NCBI GenBank assembly: GCA_905234735.1
Contig: CAJOJA010000013.1
Coordinates: forward strand, 62,811 to 106,231
Source: an uncultured Bacteroidaceae bacterium
GTDB taxonomy: Bacteria; Bacteroidota; Bacteroidia; Bacteroidales; Bacteroidaceae
Direction of reading: 5' to 3'
DNA: 43,421 bases
The position numbers were made by a program, and so were the translations under genes. Of this stretch, positions 14,899 through 24,400 are shown one piece after another; position 1 is the stretch's first letter; each line of letters begins with the position of its first letter. The notes beneath the pieces were generated by a model. That model was not told the origin of the DNA. It was given only the letters and a program-made list of their open reading frames with translations, and searched no databases.

Positions 14899-17800
14899 AA
14901 CGCACGACATTTTTCCTCGTCCTACTCCTTCTCTGCTCCGTTGGTGCAATGGCTCAGACGGGGAAGGATACGCTATTTCTGGAACTGACCGACAACTCGA
15001 TGCTGATTCTCCCGAAGAGATTCATCGAGAAGCAGACGGAAGACAGCGAGCGTTTCATATTTGAGATGAAGGGCGACTCGACCATCACCGTGAGAAAGTC
15101 AGACATACAGAGTAGATATAGTAGCTACCCCTACGAGCGACCCAAGTTTGAAAGCTTCAAGTTCAACAACAAGTTTAATGACCAGCTCTATACCGACGCC
15201 ACTGGCGAGATAGACGAGGCGAACGGGAAAATCAGCATCGCAGTAGGTTGCATCGGCAAACGACTGACACCCTCGTTTAAGGTACCCGACGGAACCTATG
15301 TCTACGTTGATGGTGAACAGCAGTATAGTAAAGAGACACGCCTGCGGTTCGACAAAACGGTACACTACACGCTGGCCTACCCCGACCAAAACATCTACAC
15401 ACTGGTGAAGAAGGACGACACGAAATATATGGAATCGGGATGGACAACAAGCAAAGTCACACTGACAGGTGCCATGCTGTCGACCAATGCGCCCAGCAAC
15501 AACGGTGAAGATCCGAAGAATATACTCGACGGTGACCACAACACCATATTCCATTCCACATGGGGAAGCGGAGCCTACACCAAACTGACCTGGAACGACG
15601 GAGCCTACTATGGCGACGGCGTGAGCGAATGGCCATATCTGCAAATCAACCTTCCCGAACCGCTCTATCGCCTGCAATTCAGCTATACCACTCGAAACTC
15701 CGGCAGCTATGCCCCTCTCGGACTCATCCTGCAAGGCAGTAACGACGGAAACACATGGAGTAACATCCGCACGTTCACCGCAGCAAATGACAATCTGCCC
15801 ACCACCCCGAATTCCACCTTCACAAGTCCCGTCATCGACTTGAGGCAGAGTTATTCGTGTCTGCGCCTCCAATTGACGGCAGCACAACACAAGAACTATC
15901 TCGTATTCAGTGAATTTTCGCTCTATAAATTCGAAGCCTCTGAAATGCATGTTAACGAAGGGCTATGGGTTGCACGCGACTTGCAACTTGCACAGCATCA
16001 GCTGACAACGGATGCTGCCACAGGCGACGAACTGGCAAATGTACTGGACGGCAATCCGTCCACCTATCTCCGTCTGGCCTACAACAAAGAGAAAGGACAG
16101 TGGCCCTACCTGCAAATCACAGTACCCGAGGAAACCTATAACCTGCAATTCAGCTACACCACCCCACCCATTGGCGACATTAACATGGATAACAGCGTCA
16201 GTATTGCCGATGTGACAGAACTGGTGAACATCATCTTGGGCAAATCCCAGAACGACACAAAGGCAGCCAATGTCAACATGGACAACGATGTCAGCATTGC
16301 CGACGTGACGGAACTGGTGAACATCGTGCTGGGCAAGAGCAATCCGACATACGCCCCACTCAGCCTAACCCTACAGGGCAGTACCGACGGCACCACATGG
16401 ACCGACATCCGGACCTTCACGGTAGCAGAGGATGGATTGCCCACCACACCGGGTACCACCTACACCAGTCCCATCCTTACGACTGACCTGAAATACAACT
16501 ACCTGCGCCTGCAACCCAACAACGGACAGGATGAACGAACGATTCTACTGGGCGACCTGATGCTCTACGCTGTCGAGAACTGCAAACGCACGATGCAACC
16601 TTACAGCACGGATTACGACGTGGAGGTGAACTTCCTGACCGACCATCCGACAACGGAATACGGAGTGCCGCGCATCGACATCTGGTTTGGCGACTGCGAG
16701 ACATGGAGCAACTCGATGTGGATAGGCCGCAACGGCAAGAAATACTACGAGGAAGCCACCATCAAGATAGACGGAGCCGGTGCCTATCCCGATATGGAGG
16801 AAACTCCCATGCTCATTCGTGGACGCGGAAACAGCAGCTGGGGTAACTCTTGGAGCGAAAAGAATCCCTACCGTCTGAAGTTTTCCGAAAAAGTGAAGCC
16901 TCTGGGCATGACCAAGGGTAAGTCGTGGGTGCTGCTGTCCAACAAAAAGGGTGGTTCGATGACAACAAATGCCCTCGCCATGAAAGTTGCCGACATAGTG
17001 GAGAGCCGAGGCTGCAACCACATCGTACCCGTAGAATTGTATATCAACAATCAGTATCGCGGCTCGTACAACTTCACTGAGAAGATAGGTTTCAGCAACA
17101 ATAGCATTGACCTCGACGACGAGACGAATGCCGCCATGCTTGAACTCGACTCGTACTATGACGAGTACAAGAGATTCCGCGACAACAACTACAATCTCTA
17201 TGTCAATGTCAAGGAACCCGACTTCGAAGAACTCCTCAATGAGGGTGCCATCACTCAGGACGAGGTAAACACGAAATTCACACAGATACAGAATGCCTTC
17301 AACATGTTTACTGAAGACACAAAGATGGGAGGTACCACCTATCTGGATGTGGATGCCTTTGTGCGAGCCATGCTCGTCACCGACCTGGTCCGCAACGAGG
17401 AACTCATGCATCCCAAGAGCTGGTTCCTCTACAATCCCGATGTCACTCAGCCCGAATCACTTTGGTCGTTTGGCCCCGTTTGGGACTTTGACTGGTCATT
17501 CGGCTTCGAACGCGGTGGAAACTATTTCATCTCAGTGGCCGAGGAAGACCTGTTCTCCCGCATGGGTTCCAGCAACATTGGTTATCCCTTCTTCCGCGAC
17601 CTCCTGCGTGGCAGCGATAAGGTGAAGAAGGAATATTACCGCCTATGGACCGAGTTCATGAACGACGGACAACTGGAGGAACTCATCGAGTACTGCGACG
17701 ATTACTTCCAGTATGCCAATGCTTCGTTTGTGCACAACAGCAATCAATGGGGCGACGGCAGAAACTATGCGACCCACACAACCAATGCCAAGAGTTGGCT

Positions 17801-18047
17801 GACTCGGCGCGCCCAATACATCTACGATCATCTCGAGGTTTACGACCTGAGCGAAGACATCCTGGAAACCAAGGAAGAACAGGAGACGACAAACATCATC
17901 GACATGGGCGAGGTGTTGAACAAACCCGTCAATGTCTATTCCCTCAACGGCATCCTTGTGCGCCGGGCTGTGCCCCAAAGTCGATGCTTAGAGGGTCTCG
18001 CCCCGGGCATCTATATCGTCAATGGTAAAAAAGTAGCAATTAAGTAA
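14895..18047 (+). CDS. Secreted CotH-kinase-fold protein with discoidin domains and inserted dockerin
   Basis: A 1050-residue protein with signal peptide (RTTFFLVLLLLCSVGAMAQ). Order: an N-terminal domain of unknown type (about 25-175), a discoidin-like F5/8 type C domain (about 190-350), a second discoidin-like domain (about 355-560) split by two dockerin-type repeats (427-482), a CotH kinase-like domain (about 572-1000) and a C-terminal tail of sorting type ending PGIYIVNGKKVAIK. CotH marks include IRGRGNSSWGNSWSEKNPYR, KGKSWVLLSNKKGGSM, VELYINNQYRGSYNFTEK and GPVWDFDWSFG. CotH of Bacillus spores is an atypical protein kinase; substrates in Bacteroidales are unknown. It overlaps the esterase by 4 bp and lies 10 bp before a paralogue lacking the second discoidin domain and the dockerin. 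Confidence 0.9.
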   Translation: MKRTTFFLVLLLLCSVGAMAQTGKDTLFLELTDNSMLILPKRFIEKQTEDSERFIFEMKGDSTITVRKSDIQSRYSSYPYERPKFESFKFNNKFNDQLYTDATGEIDEANGKISIAVGCIGKRLTPSFKVPDGTYVYVDGEQQYSKETRLRFDKTVHYTLAYPDQNIYTLVKKDDTKYMESGWTTSKVTLTGAMLSTNAPSNNGEDPKNILDGDHNTIFHSTWGSGAYTKLTWNDGAYYGDGVSEWPYLQINLPEPLYRLQFSYTTRNSGSYAPLGLILQGSNDGNTWSNIRTFTAANDNLPTTPNSTFTSPVIDLRQSYSCLRLQLTAAQHKNYLVFSEFSLYKFEASEMHVNEGLWVARDLQLAQHQLTTDAATGDELANVLDGNPSTYLRLAYNKEKGQWPYLQITVPEETYNLQFSYTTPPIGDINMDNSVSIADVTELVNIILGKSQNDTKAANVNMDNDVSIADVTELVNIVLGKSNPTYAPLSLTLQGSTDGTTWTDIRTFTVAEDGLPTTPGTTYTSPILTTDLKYNYLRLQPNNGQDERTILLGDLMLYAVENCKRTMQPYSTDYDVEVNFLTDHPTTEYGVPRIDIWFGDCETWSNSMWIGRNGKKYYEEATIKIDGAGAYPDMEETPMLIRGRGNSSWGNSWSEKNPYRLKFSEKVKPLGMTKGKSWVLLSNKKGGSMTTNALAMKVADIVESRGCNHIVPVELYINNQYRGSYNFTEKIGFSNNSIDLDDETNAAMLELDSYYDEYKRFRDNNYNLYVNVKEPDFEELLNEGAITQDEVNTKFTQIQNAFNMFTEDTKMGGTTYLDVDAFVRAMLVTDLVRNEELMHPKSWFLYNPDVTQPESLWSFGPVWDFDWSFGFERGGNYFISVAEEDLFSRMGSSNIGYPFFRDLLRGSDKVKKEYYRLWTEFMNDGQLEELIEYCDDYFQYANASFVHNSNQWGDGRNYATHTTNAKSWLTRRAQYIYDHLEVYDLSEDILETKEEQETTNIIDMGEVLNKPVNVYSLNGILVRRAVPQSRCLEGLAPGIYIVNGKKVAIK
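16173..16340 (+). other. Dockerin-like repeat pair inside the second discoidin domain
   Basis: Residues 427-451 and about 459-482 of the CotH protein are two near-identical copies of a calcium-loop repeat: D-x-N-x-D-x-S/D followed by VSIADVTELVNI and LGKS. In the parallel first discoidin domain the flanking strands FSYTT and YAPLGLILQGS are separated by five residues; here the same strands are separated by the whole repeat pair. The two copies are also about 80 percent alike at DNA level. Confidence 0.8.
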
Positions 18048-18057
18048 CGACGCTAAC

Positions 18058-20670
18058 ATGAAAAAATATCTATCAGCCCTGCTCATTCTCCTCATCGGAG
18101 CAAAGATGCCAGTCAGCGCCTCTACGATGGCCGACAACGACACTCTGTTCTTCGAGCTGACCGACTCGTCGATGATGATATTCCCACGCGAATACATTGA
18201 GCAACAGAGCGAAGAAGGAAAGTATATCCGCCTGCAGCTGAAGGGCGACACGACGGTCAGCATCGCCAAATCGCACATCCGAAGCCAGAGTAACACGTAT
18301 AACGGCGGCGAGCATCCCAGGTTCGAGAGCTTTAAGTTCAACAATAAGTTCAACGACCAGCTCTACACCGACGTCGAGGGCACGATAGACGAGGCCAACG
18401 GCAGAATCACCGCAAAGGTGGGTTGCATCGGCAAACGGCTGACCCCCTCGTTCAAAGTGCCCGACGGGGCCAATGCCTACATCAACGGCCAAAGACAGTT
18501 CAGCAAGCAGAGCCGTCTGCGCTTCGACAAACCTGTTCGCTACACCGTGGCTTACCCCAAGCAGTACATCTATCAATACTGGAAAGTGAAAGAAGAAGTG
18601 TGGAGCGAGCCCGACAACAAGGAAAACGAATGGCTACAGACCAAGGTGGCCCTGACGGACGAGATGTTCTCCACCAATGCTCCCTCGAATAAAGGCGAGG
18701 ATCCCTCCAACCTGCTCGACGGTAACTACGAGACCTTCTACCACTCGACCTGGGGCGATGGTGCCTACGCCAAACTGGCATGGAGCGAGGGAGCCTACTA
18801 CGGCGACGGCACGAGTGAATGGCCCTATCTGGAGGTGGCTCTGCCCGAAGCCCTGTATCAACTGCAGTTCGAGTACACCACGCGCAACACCAATAATTAT
18901 GCCCCGCTCGGCCTCATCCTGCAAGGCAGCAACGACGGCAGTACATGGACCAACCTGCGCACACTGACAGCGACAGACGACAACCTGCCCACGACCGCCA
19001 ACACCACCTACATGAGCCCCGTCATCGACCTGGGAGGGGCATACAGCCGACTACGCCTGCAGCTCACCGCCTCGCAACGCAAGAACTACCTCGTACTCAG
19101 CGAGTTCGCGCTCTACAAGGTGGAGAAGAATCCCAACTACGAACAGGAGGAACGCACGCTCATCTCGCCCGCCGAATACCAGAGTGGATTCGTACCCTTC
19201 GGACGTGACTACGACGTTGAAGTGGACTTCCTGACCGACCATCCGACCACGGAATACGGCGTGCCGCGCATCGACATCACCTTCGACGACGGTGTCTCGT
19301 GGGACTACTACACATGGATTGGACGCAACGGCAAGTCATACTACGAGGATGCCACCATACGGATTGACGGTGGCGGCGTATTCCCGGATATGCCCGAGAC
19401 CCCCGTCCAGATTCGCGGACGAGGCAATAGCAGCTGGTCGAATAGCAGCAGTAGCAAGAACCCCTACCGACTGAAGTTCGAAGAGAAGCAGAAGCCCTTC
19501 GGCATGAGCAAGGGACGATCGTGGGTACTCCTGAGCAACAAGCAGAAAGGCTCGATGACCACGAATGCCATAGCCATGAAGGTGGCCGACATGGTGGGAG
19601 CTGACGGTTGCAACCACATCATCCCCGTCGAGCTGTACATCAACGGACACTACCGCGGCTCGTACAACTTCACCGAGAAGGTGGGCTTCGCCAACAACAG
19701 CATCGACCTGGTCGACGAGACGAAGGCCGTAATGCTCGAACTGGACTCCTACTACGACGAAGTGCACAAGTTCCGCGACAAGACCTACAACCTTTATGTC
19801 AACGTGAAGGAACCCGACTTCGACGATACGGAGAGTATGACCCATCTCGTATTTGACCAAGTCCAGGATGCCTTCAACGCCTTCACCCAATCCATCAAAC
19901 GGGACAATGAGAACGCCCTGCTCGACGTAGAGAGCATGGTGCGGGCCATGCTGGTCACCGACCTCGTCCGTAACGAGGAACTCATGCACCCGAAGAGCTG
20001 GTTCATCTACAATGCCGACATCACCGCCGACTCGCTATGGCACCTCGGCCCCGTGTGGGACTTCGACTGGTCGTTTGGCTACGAACGCAGCAAGAACTAT
20101 TTTGTCTCAGAAGCCGAAACCGATCTCTTCAGCTACATGGGATCGAACAACGTCGGCTATCCCTTCTTCCGCCAGCTACTGCGCGGCAGCGACCTGGTGA
20201 AGAAAGCCTACTACCGGGTGTGGACACAGTTCATGAAGAGCGGACAGCTGGAAGAACTTATCGAGTACTGCAACGACTACTTCAAGTATGCCCAGCCCTC
20301 GTTCCTGCATAACGAAGACGGTGTAGAGGGCGAATACGACTGGTATTCGGGCCAGTACAAGGCGGCCTGGGGCGACGGCAAGAGCTATGCCTCGCACACC
20401 GCCAATGCCAAGAACTGGCTCCGCAAACGAGCCAACTACATCTACAAGCGACTGACGCCCTACGACCTCTCGGACGACATCATCGACCAGCCCGAGGAGG
20501 AGTACGGAGAGCCCGACCGCGTGGATGTGGCGGAGGTGATGCAGCGTCCCGTCAATGTCTACAACCTCAACGGTGTACTTGTGCGCCACGCTGTACCCTA
20601 CGGCCAGTTCCATCTCGGCCTGCAGCCCGGCATCTATATTGTAGATGGTAAAAAAATCATTATTCGATGA
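18058..20670 (+). CDS. Secreted CotH-kinase-fold protein, shorter paralogue
   Basis: An 870-residue paralogue of the preceding gene, similar along its whole length (shared blocks FESFKFNNKFNDQLYTD, STNAPSN, GAYYGDG, YAPLGLILQGSNDG). It has the N-terminal domain, one discoidin domain (about 190-355), the CotH domain (about 380-810; RGRGNSSWSNSSSSKNPYR near 456 and GPVWDFDWSFG near 663) and the tail NVYNLNGVLVRHAV ... PGIYIVDGKKIIIR. The 180-residue difference from its partner is the missing second discoidin domain with dockerin. A signal peptide is present (KKYLSALLILLIGAKMPVSA). Its stop overlaps the start of exonuclease III (ATGA). Tandem duplication followed by module gain or loss is the likely history. 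Substrate and partners are unknown. Confidence 0.9.
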   Translation: MKKYLSALLILLIGAKMPVSASTMADNDTLFFELTDSSMMIFPREYIEQQSEEGKYIRLQLKGDTTVSIAKSHIRSQSNTYNGGEHPRFESFKFNNKFNDQLYTDVEGTIDEANGRITAKVGCIGKRLTPSFKVPDGANAYINGQRQFSKQSRLRFDKPVRYTVAYPKQYIYQYWKVKEEVWSEPDNKENEWLQTKVALTDEMFSTNAPSNKGEDPSNLLDGNYETFYHSTWGDGAYAKLAWSEGAYYGDGTSEWPYLEVALPEALYQLQFEYTTRNTNNYAPLGLILQGSNDGSTWTNLRTLTATDDNLPTTANTTYMSPVIDLGGAYSRLRLQLTASQRKNYLVLSEFALYKVEKNPNYEQEERTLISPAEYQSGFVPFGRDYDVEVDFLTDHPTTEYGVPRIDITFDDGVSWDYYTWIGRNGKSYYEDATIRIDGGGVFPDMPETPVQIRGRGNSSWSNSSSSKNPYRLKFEEKQKPFGMSKGRSWVLLSNKQKGSMTTNAIAMKVADMVGADGCNHIIPVELYINGHYRGSYNFTEKVGFANNSIDLVDETKAVMLELDSYYDEVHKFRDKTYNLYVNVKEPDFDDTESMTHLVFDQVQDAFNAFTQSIKRDNENALLDVESMVRAMLVTDLVRNEELMHPKSWFIYNADITADSLWHLGPVWDFDWSFGYERSKNYFVSEAETDLFSYMGSNNVGYPFFRQLLRGSDLVKKAYYRVWTQFMKSGQLEELIEYCNDYFKYAQPSFLHNEDGVEGEYDWYSGQYKAAWGDGKSYASHTANAKNWLRKRANYIYKRLTPYDLSDDIIDQPEEEYGEPDRVDVAEVMQRPVNVYNLNGVLVRHAVPYGQFHLGLQPGIYIVDGKKIIIR

Positions 20671-21422
20671 AGTTTATAAGTTGGAACGTCAACGGCCTGC
20701 GAGCTGTTGCGGGCAAAGGCTTCAGTGAGGCCTTCAATGCCCTTGATGCCGATTTCTTCTGTCTGCAGGAAACAAAGATGCAGGATGGACAACTCGATTT
20801 AGCCTTCCTCGGTTACCAGAGTTTCTGGAACTATGCCGACAAGAAAGGCTACTCCGGCACGGCCATCTATACCCGGCATGAGCCCCTATCTGTCCGCTAT
20901 GGCATAGGCATCGACCTGCACGACCACGAGGGGCGTGTCATCACGCTGGAGTACAATCGCTTCTTCCTCGTATGCTGCTACACGCCCAACAGCCAGGACG
21001 GCCTCAAGCGTCTCGACTATCGTATGCAGTGGGAGGACGACTTCCGCCAGTATCTGCTCCGGCTCGACGCGGAGAAGCCCGTCATCCTATGCGGCGACCT
21101 GAATGTGGCCCACGAGGAGATAGACTTGAAGAACCCCAAGACAAACCGCATGAATGCCGGCTTCACCGACCAGGAACGCGAGAAGATGACCACCCTGCTC
21201 AGGAGTGGCTTCACCGACACGTTCCGTCACTTCTACCCTACCCTGACCGATGCCTACTCGTGGTGGAGCTACCGTTTCCATGCCCGCGAGAAGAACGTCG
21301 GATGGCGCATCGACTACTTCATCGTCTCCGACCGCCTCGTACCGCAGCTCCAGTCAGCCTCCATCCACAACGAAATCTTCGGTAGCGACCACTGTCCCGT
21401 GGAAGTGGACATCGCCCTGTAA
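20667..21422 (+). CDS. xth: Exodeoxyribonuclease III
   Basis: A 251-residue Mg-dependent AP endonuclease/3'-5' exonuclease of base-excision repair. All signature positions are visible: the start MKFISWNVNGLRA, LQETK (metal-binding Glu), YSGTAIYTR, CCYTPNSQ, the GDLNVAHEEIDLKNPK block with catalytic Asp and Asn, SWWSYRF, GWRIDYFIVS and the C-terminal GSDHCP with the catalytic Asp-His pair. The length is typical. It is the fourth gene of the esterase-CotH-CotH operon by ATGA overlap, an odd partner for secreted proteins; a read-through housekeeping arrangement is the simplest view. A strong terminator begins at its stop codon. Confidence 0.96.
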   Translation: MKFISWNVNGLRAVAGKGFSEAFNALDADFFCLQETKMQDGQLDLAFLGYQSFWNYADKKGYSGTAIYTRHEPLSVRYGIGIDLHDHEGRVITLEYNRFFLVCCYTPNSQDGLKRLDYRMQWEDDFRQYLLRLDAEKPVILCGDLNVAHEEIDLKNPKTNRMNAGFTDQEREKMTTLLRSGFTDTFRHFYPTLTDAYSWWSYRFHAREKNVGWRIDYFIVSDRLVPQLQSASIHNEIFGSDHCPVEVDIAL

Positions 21423-21469
21423 ACGATAAAGCCCCGCTGTCGAAGGTGACAGCGGGGCTTTATCGTTTA
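21420..21469. terminator. Strong bidirectional terminator
   Basis: A perfect 22-bp stem (21420-21441 with 21448-21469) and a 6-nt loop, with a GC-rich middle (GCCCCGCTGTC) and A/T-rich ends (TAAACGATAAA). It includes the stop codon of exonuclease III and separates it from the convergent protease gene, so it can serve both strands. Confidence 0.88.
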
Positions 21470-21484
21470 AGTTCAGTTCTCTTT

Positions 21485-24400
21485 TCACCTGATTACGCAC
21501 TTGCGGCCGTTGATGATGTAAAGGCCGGGCTTGGGTGTTCCTATAATGCACCGCCCACTCAGGTCATATATACCCTGGCGGACATTATCCACTATCACGT
21601 TTTCAGTAACAATAGGCGCTATGCCATCGATGACCACGTCGCCCTGCTTGGAATCGAAGTTGAGGCAGAAGACACCCTTGGAGAGTCCCCAGGCATCGCC
21701 GTCAGGACCGAAGTCAGTGCGCAGGCCCGTGTTGCCGTTAGAGGTGACATCCTCGACGTCGCCACCCGACTGGTTGCAGGGATAGTAGAGAAGCAGGTGA
21801 TAGTTGGCATGACTTCCGGAGATATACTCTTCGTAGTCCTCGAGCGGTTGATTGCAGAATGCGCGCACGTTGCCCCTTGCCATCGTGCAGCCCCAGATGC
21901 GGAACTCGTCGATAGAGCCCGTCATCTGTGCCGAAGAGGTACCGATGGAGAAAGTCTCGGGACGGGTCAGCGTGTTGCCCGCTCCACTTACGGAGGTTAT
22001 CTGGTCGCCATCGCGGAAGAACTTGACGGTGCCCTTATTGTAGACGATAGCATAGTGGTGCCACTGGCCTTCGATGACGAATCCGTTTTCCGACTTGACA
22101 CTCTTTGTGCCGTTGTGGAAGTACATGATGCCCTTCGAGTCACTACGGAGCATGAAGGTGGTAGTACTTTCGCCGATACCCAGACAGTAGTCGGTGAGTT
22201 TGCCGGGATTCATCCACCAGTCGATGGTGAGAGCCTGTGTGGTCTCGTCCGGGAAAAGGGGCTTCGAGAGGGAGACTCTGGCAGCACTCTGGCTGAAGGT
22301 GAGACCGTTGCGCGAGTCGGCATTGGTGACGATGAGGGCGCGCGACTCCGTCCTCGAGTTCGAGCCCTTGGCGTTCGTGGCCTTCAGTGTGATGTCGTAG
22401 ACACCGGGGTACTCGGGTGTGAATTCGAAGGTTTCGCCACCGTTCACGATGGTCTTCTGTATAGTTCCGTCCAGTGTCCACTGCAGTTCGGTGGGATGAT
22501 GCTTCGAGCGGTTGGTCAGGCGCACCGTCTCGCCCTTCATCACGACAGCCTCACTGACGGCAAAGTCGGCAACGGGAGTCACCTCGCTGACCGTGATATG
22601 CAGACTCTTATGGGCCTTCTCGCCCGTGGGAGCAATGGCGGTCAGCGTAACCGTGTACTCACCGGCGGCCTGATACGTGGCACCTGCAGTCAGGGTGTTG
22701 GCCTTCTCGGTATCAGCGCCCGGCATGGTCCACTCATAGATGTAGCCCGAAATGGGATTCAGGACGCGGAAACTGACGCGGTCGCCACTGGCCACTTCGT
22801 TGGTCGTAGCCGCAAATTCAGCATCAGGAACGGGTGCCTCGCCAACGGTAAGCGAGAGCTTTGCCGTCACCTCACGGGCAACGCTGTCCACGCCGTCGGC
22901 CTCGTAGTCGCTACCCACACAGATGACTTCGTAGGTTCCTGCGTTGGGGAAGGTGAACGAAGGGCTGACCACACGCAGGTTCGCGATGCCCAGTTCGGGC
23001 ACGCTCCACACCATCGAACGAATGGCGGTGCTGTGCTGAGCGGTGAAGACAACTGGCACCCCGGCACGGACGGCCTCCTGAGGTTCGTTGATGATAAGCA
23101 CGTTCGTATCGTCCTTCGGACGGTAGAGCTTGGGCTGGCGGGAGGGAGCCTCCTGTTTGAAGTTCAGGTTGGTGAGGAGGGCGTGATGACCGCCTACACA
23201 ATCGCGCAGATAGGACTGTCCGTCACGCTCCACGACATCGCCCTTATAGTAAGCCAGGAGCCCGTCGGGCATCACGTCTCCATAGAACTCACGGTTGTAC
23301 GTGGCCTTGATTTCGGCTGTTGTGAGGGCACGGTTCCAAATGCGGATTTCGTCGTACGAGGCATCCTGATAGTTGTTGCCACCGTTGCGGAAGTCGAGAT
23401 TGCCGAAGCCTCCGATGCCGCTGAACGTGGAACTGGTGATAGTACCCACCTGGGCGTTATCGAAGTAGAGCTTCATATTGTTGTCCTTGACCACGATGGA
23501 CACATGGGTCCATGTGTTCAGGGAAAGCGTCTTCGACGAGTTGTCGATACGGTGACCGCCCGTATTCCAACCGACAGATACCGAGCCACCCTGGTTGCAG
23601 TGGAAGAGGAAGCTGCCCCAGTTGGGACCAAACATATTGTTGTAGTTGATGAGACTGTTGGGCTTGATATAGAACTCGATGGTACACTCGCTGTAGCTGC
23701 TGTTGAAGATGTCGGGGATGGAGAAGCCGCCCTTCTTCAGGTTCACCACCTGATTGGTCTCCTGCTTCTCAATGGCAGTGGGCACGCTGACGGCCTGGCT
23801 CTCGGCCCCCGATGCGTAACGGGCCTTCACGCCGTAGATGCCACTTTCGGTGACGGCATAGCTGAGCTGGTCAGCCGGCAGTGTGGTCACCTGCTGACCA
23901 TCGCGGCTGATGGTGTAACCCTCCAGTGTATGGCCCGAGACAACAGGAGCCTCCCAGATGAGGGAGCCGTTGACGATGGCGACGTTCTGGGGCGCATTGT
24001 ACGAAGCCCCATAGACAATGACGCTGATGATGGTCTTCTCGCCTGCGCTCTTAATCTCCACCTCGCCAGTCTCGCCCAGGTCGAAGGGAGTCTCTACGCC
24101 CTCGCGGTCGTTCTCGTAGTCGATGATGCTGGCAGCATAGATGTGACCCTCACCCACACCCCAGTCGCGGGTGTTGACAATGAAGAAGTACTTCAGTGGC
24201 TGGTTGCGGTCATAGCCACTGGTCAGGTCGGTCAGGTCGTAGCCGAACTCCATGGGTTCCTTATGCAACTTGCCGTCGGCCCAGCGACCAAGCATGGGAA
24301 CCTCGGGTGCCGGGTTGGTGTTTCCGCTCTGTCCGTCACCGGCATACTTGAAGTGGTCCATCGAGATGACGGACTCGGGCATCGTAGCTGTGAGGTCGCT

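Noticed and set aside
10834..21422. Classical SusC/SusD polysaccharide utilisation locus
   Set aside because: No SusC or SusD homologue, no regulator and no other glycosidase is visible in the window, so only a glycan-related cluster can be claimed.
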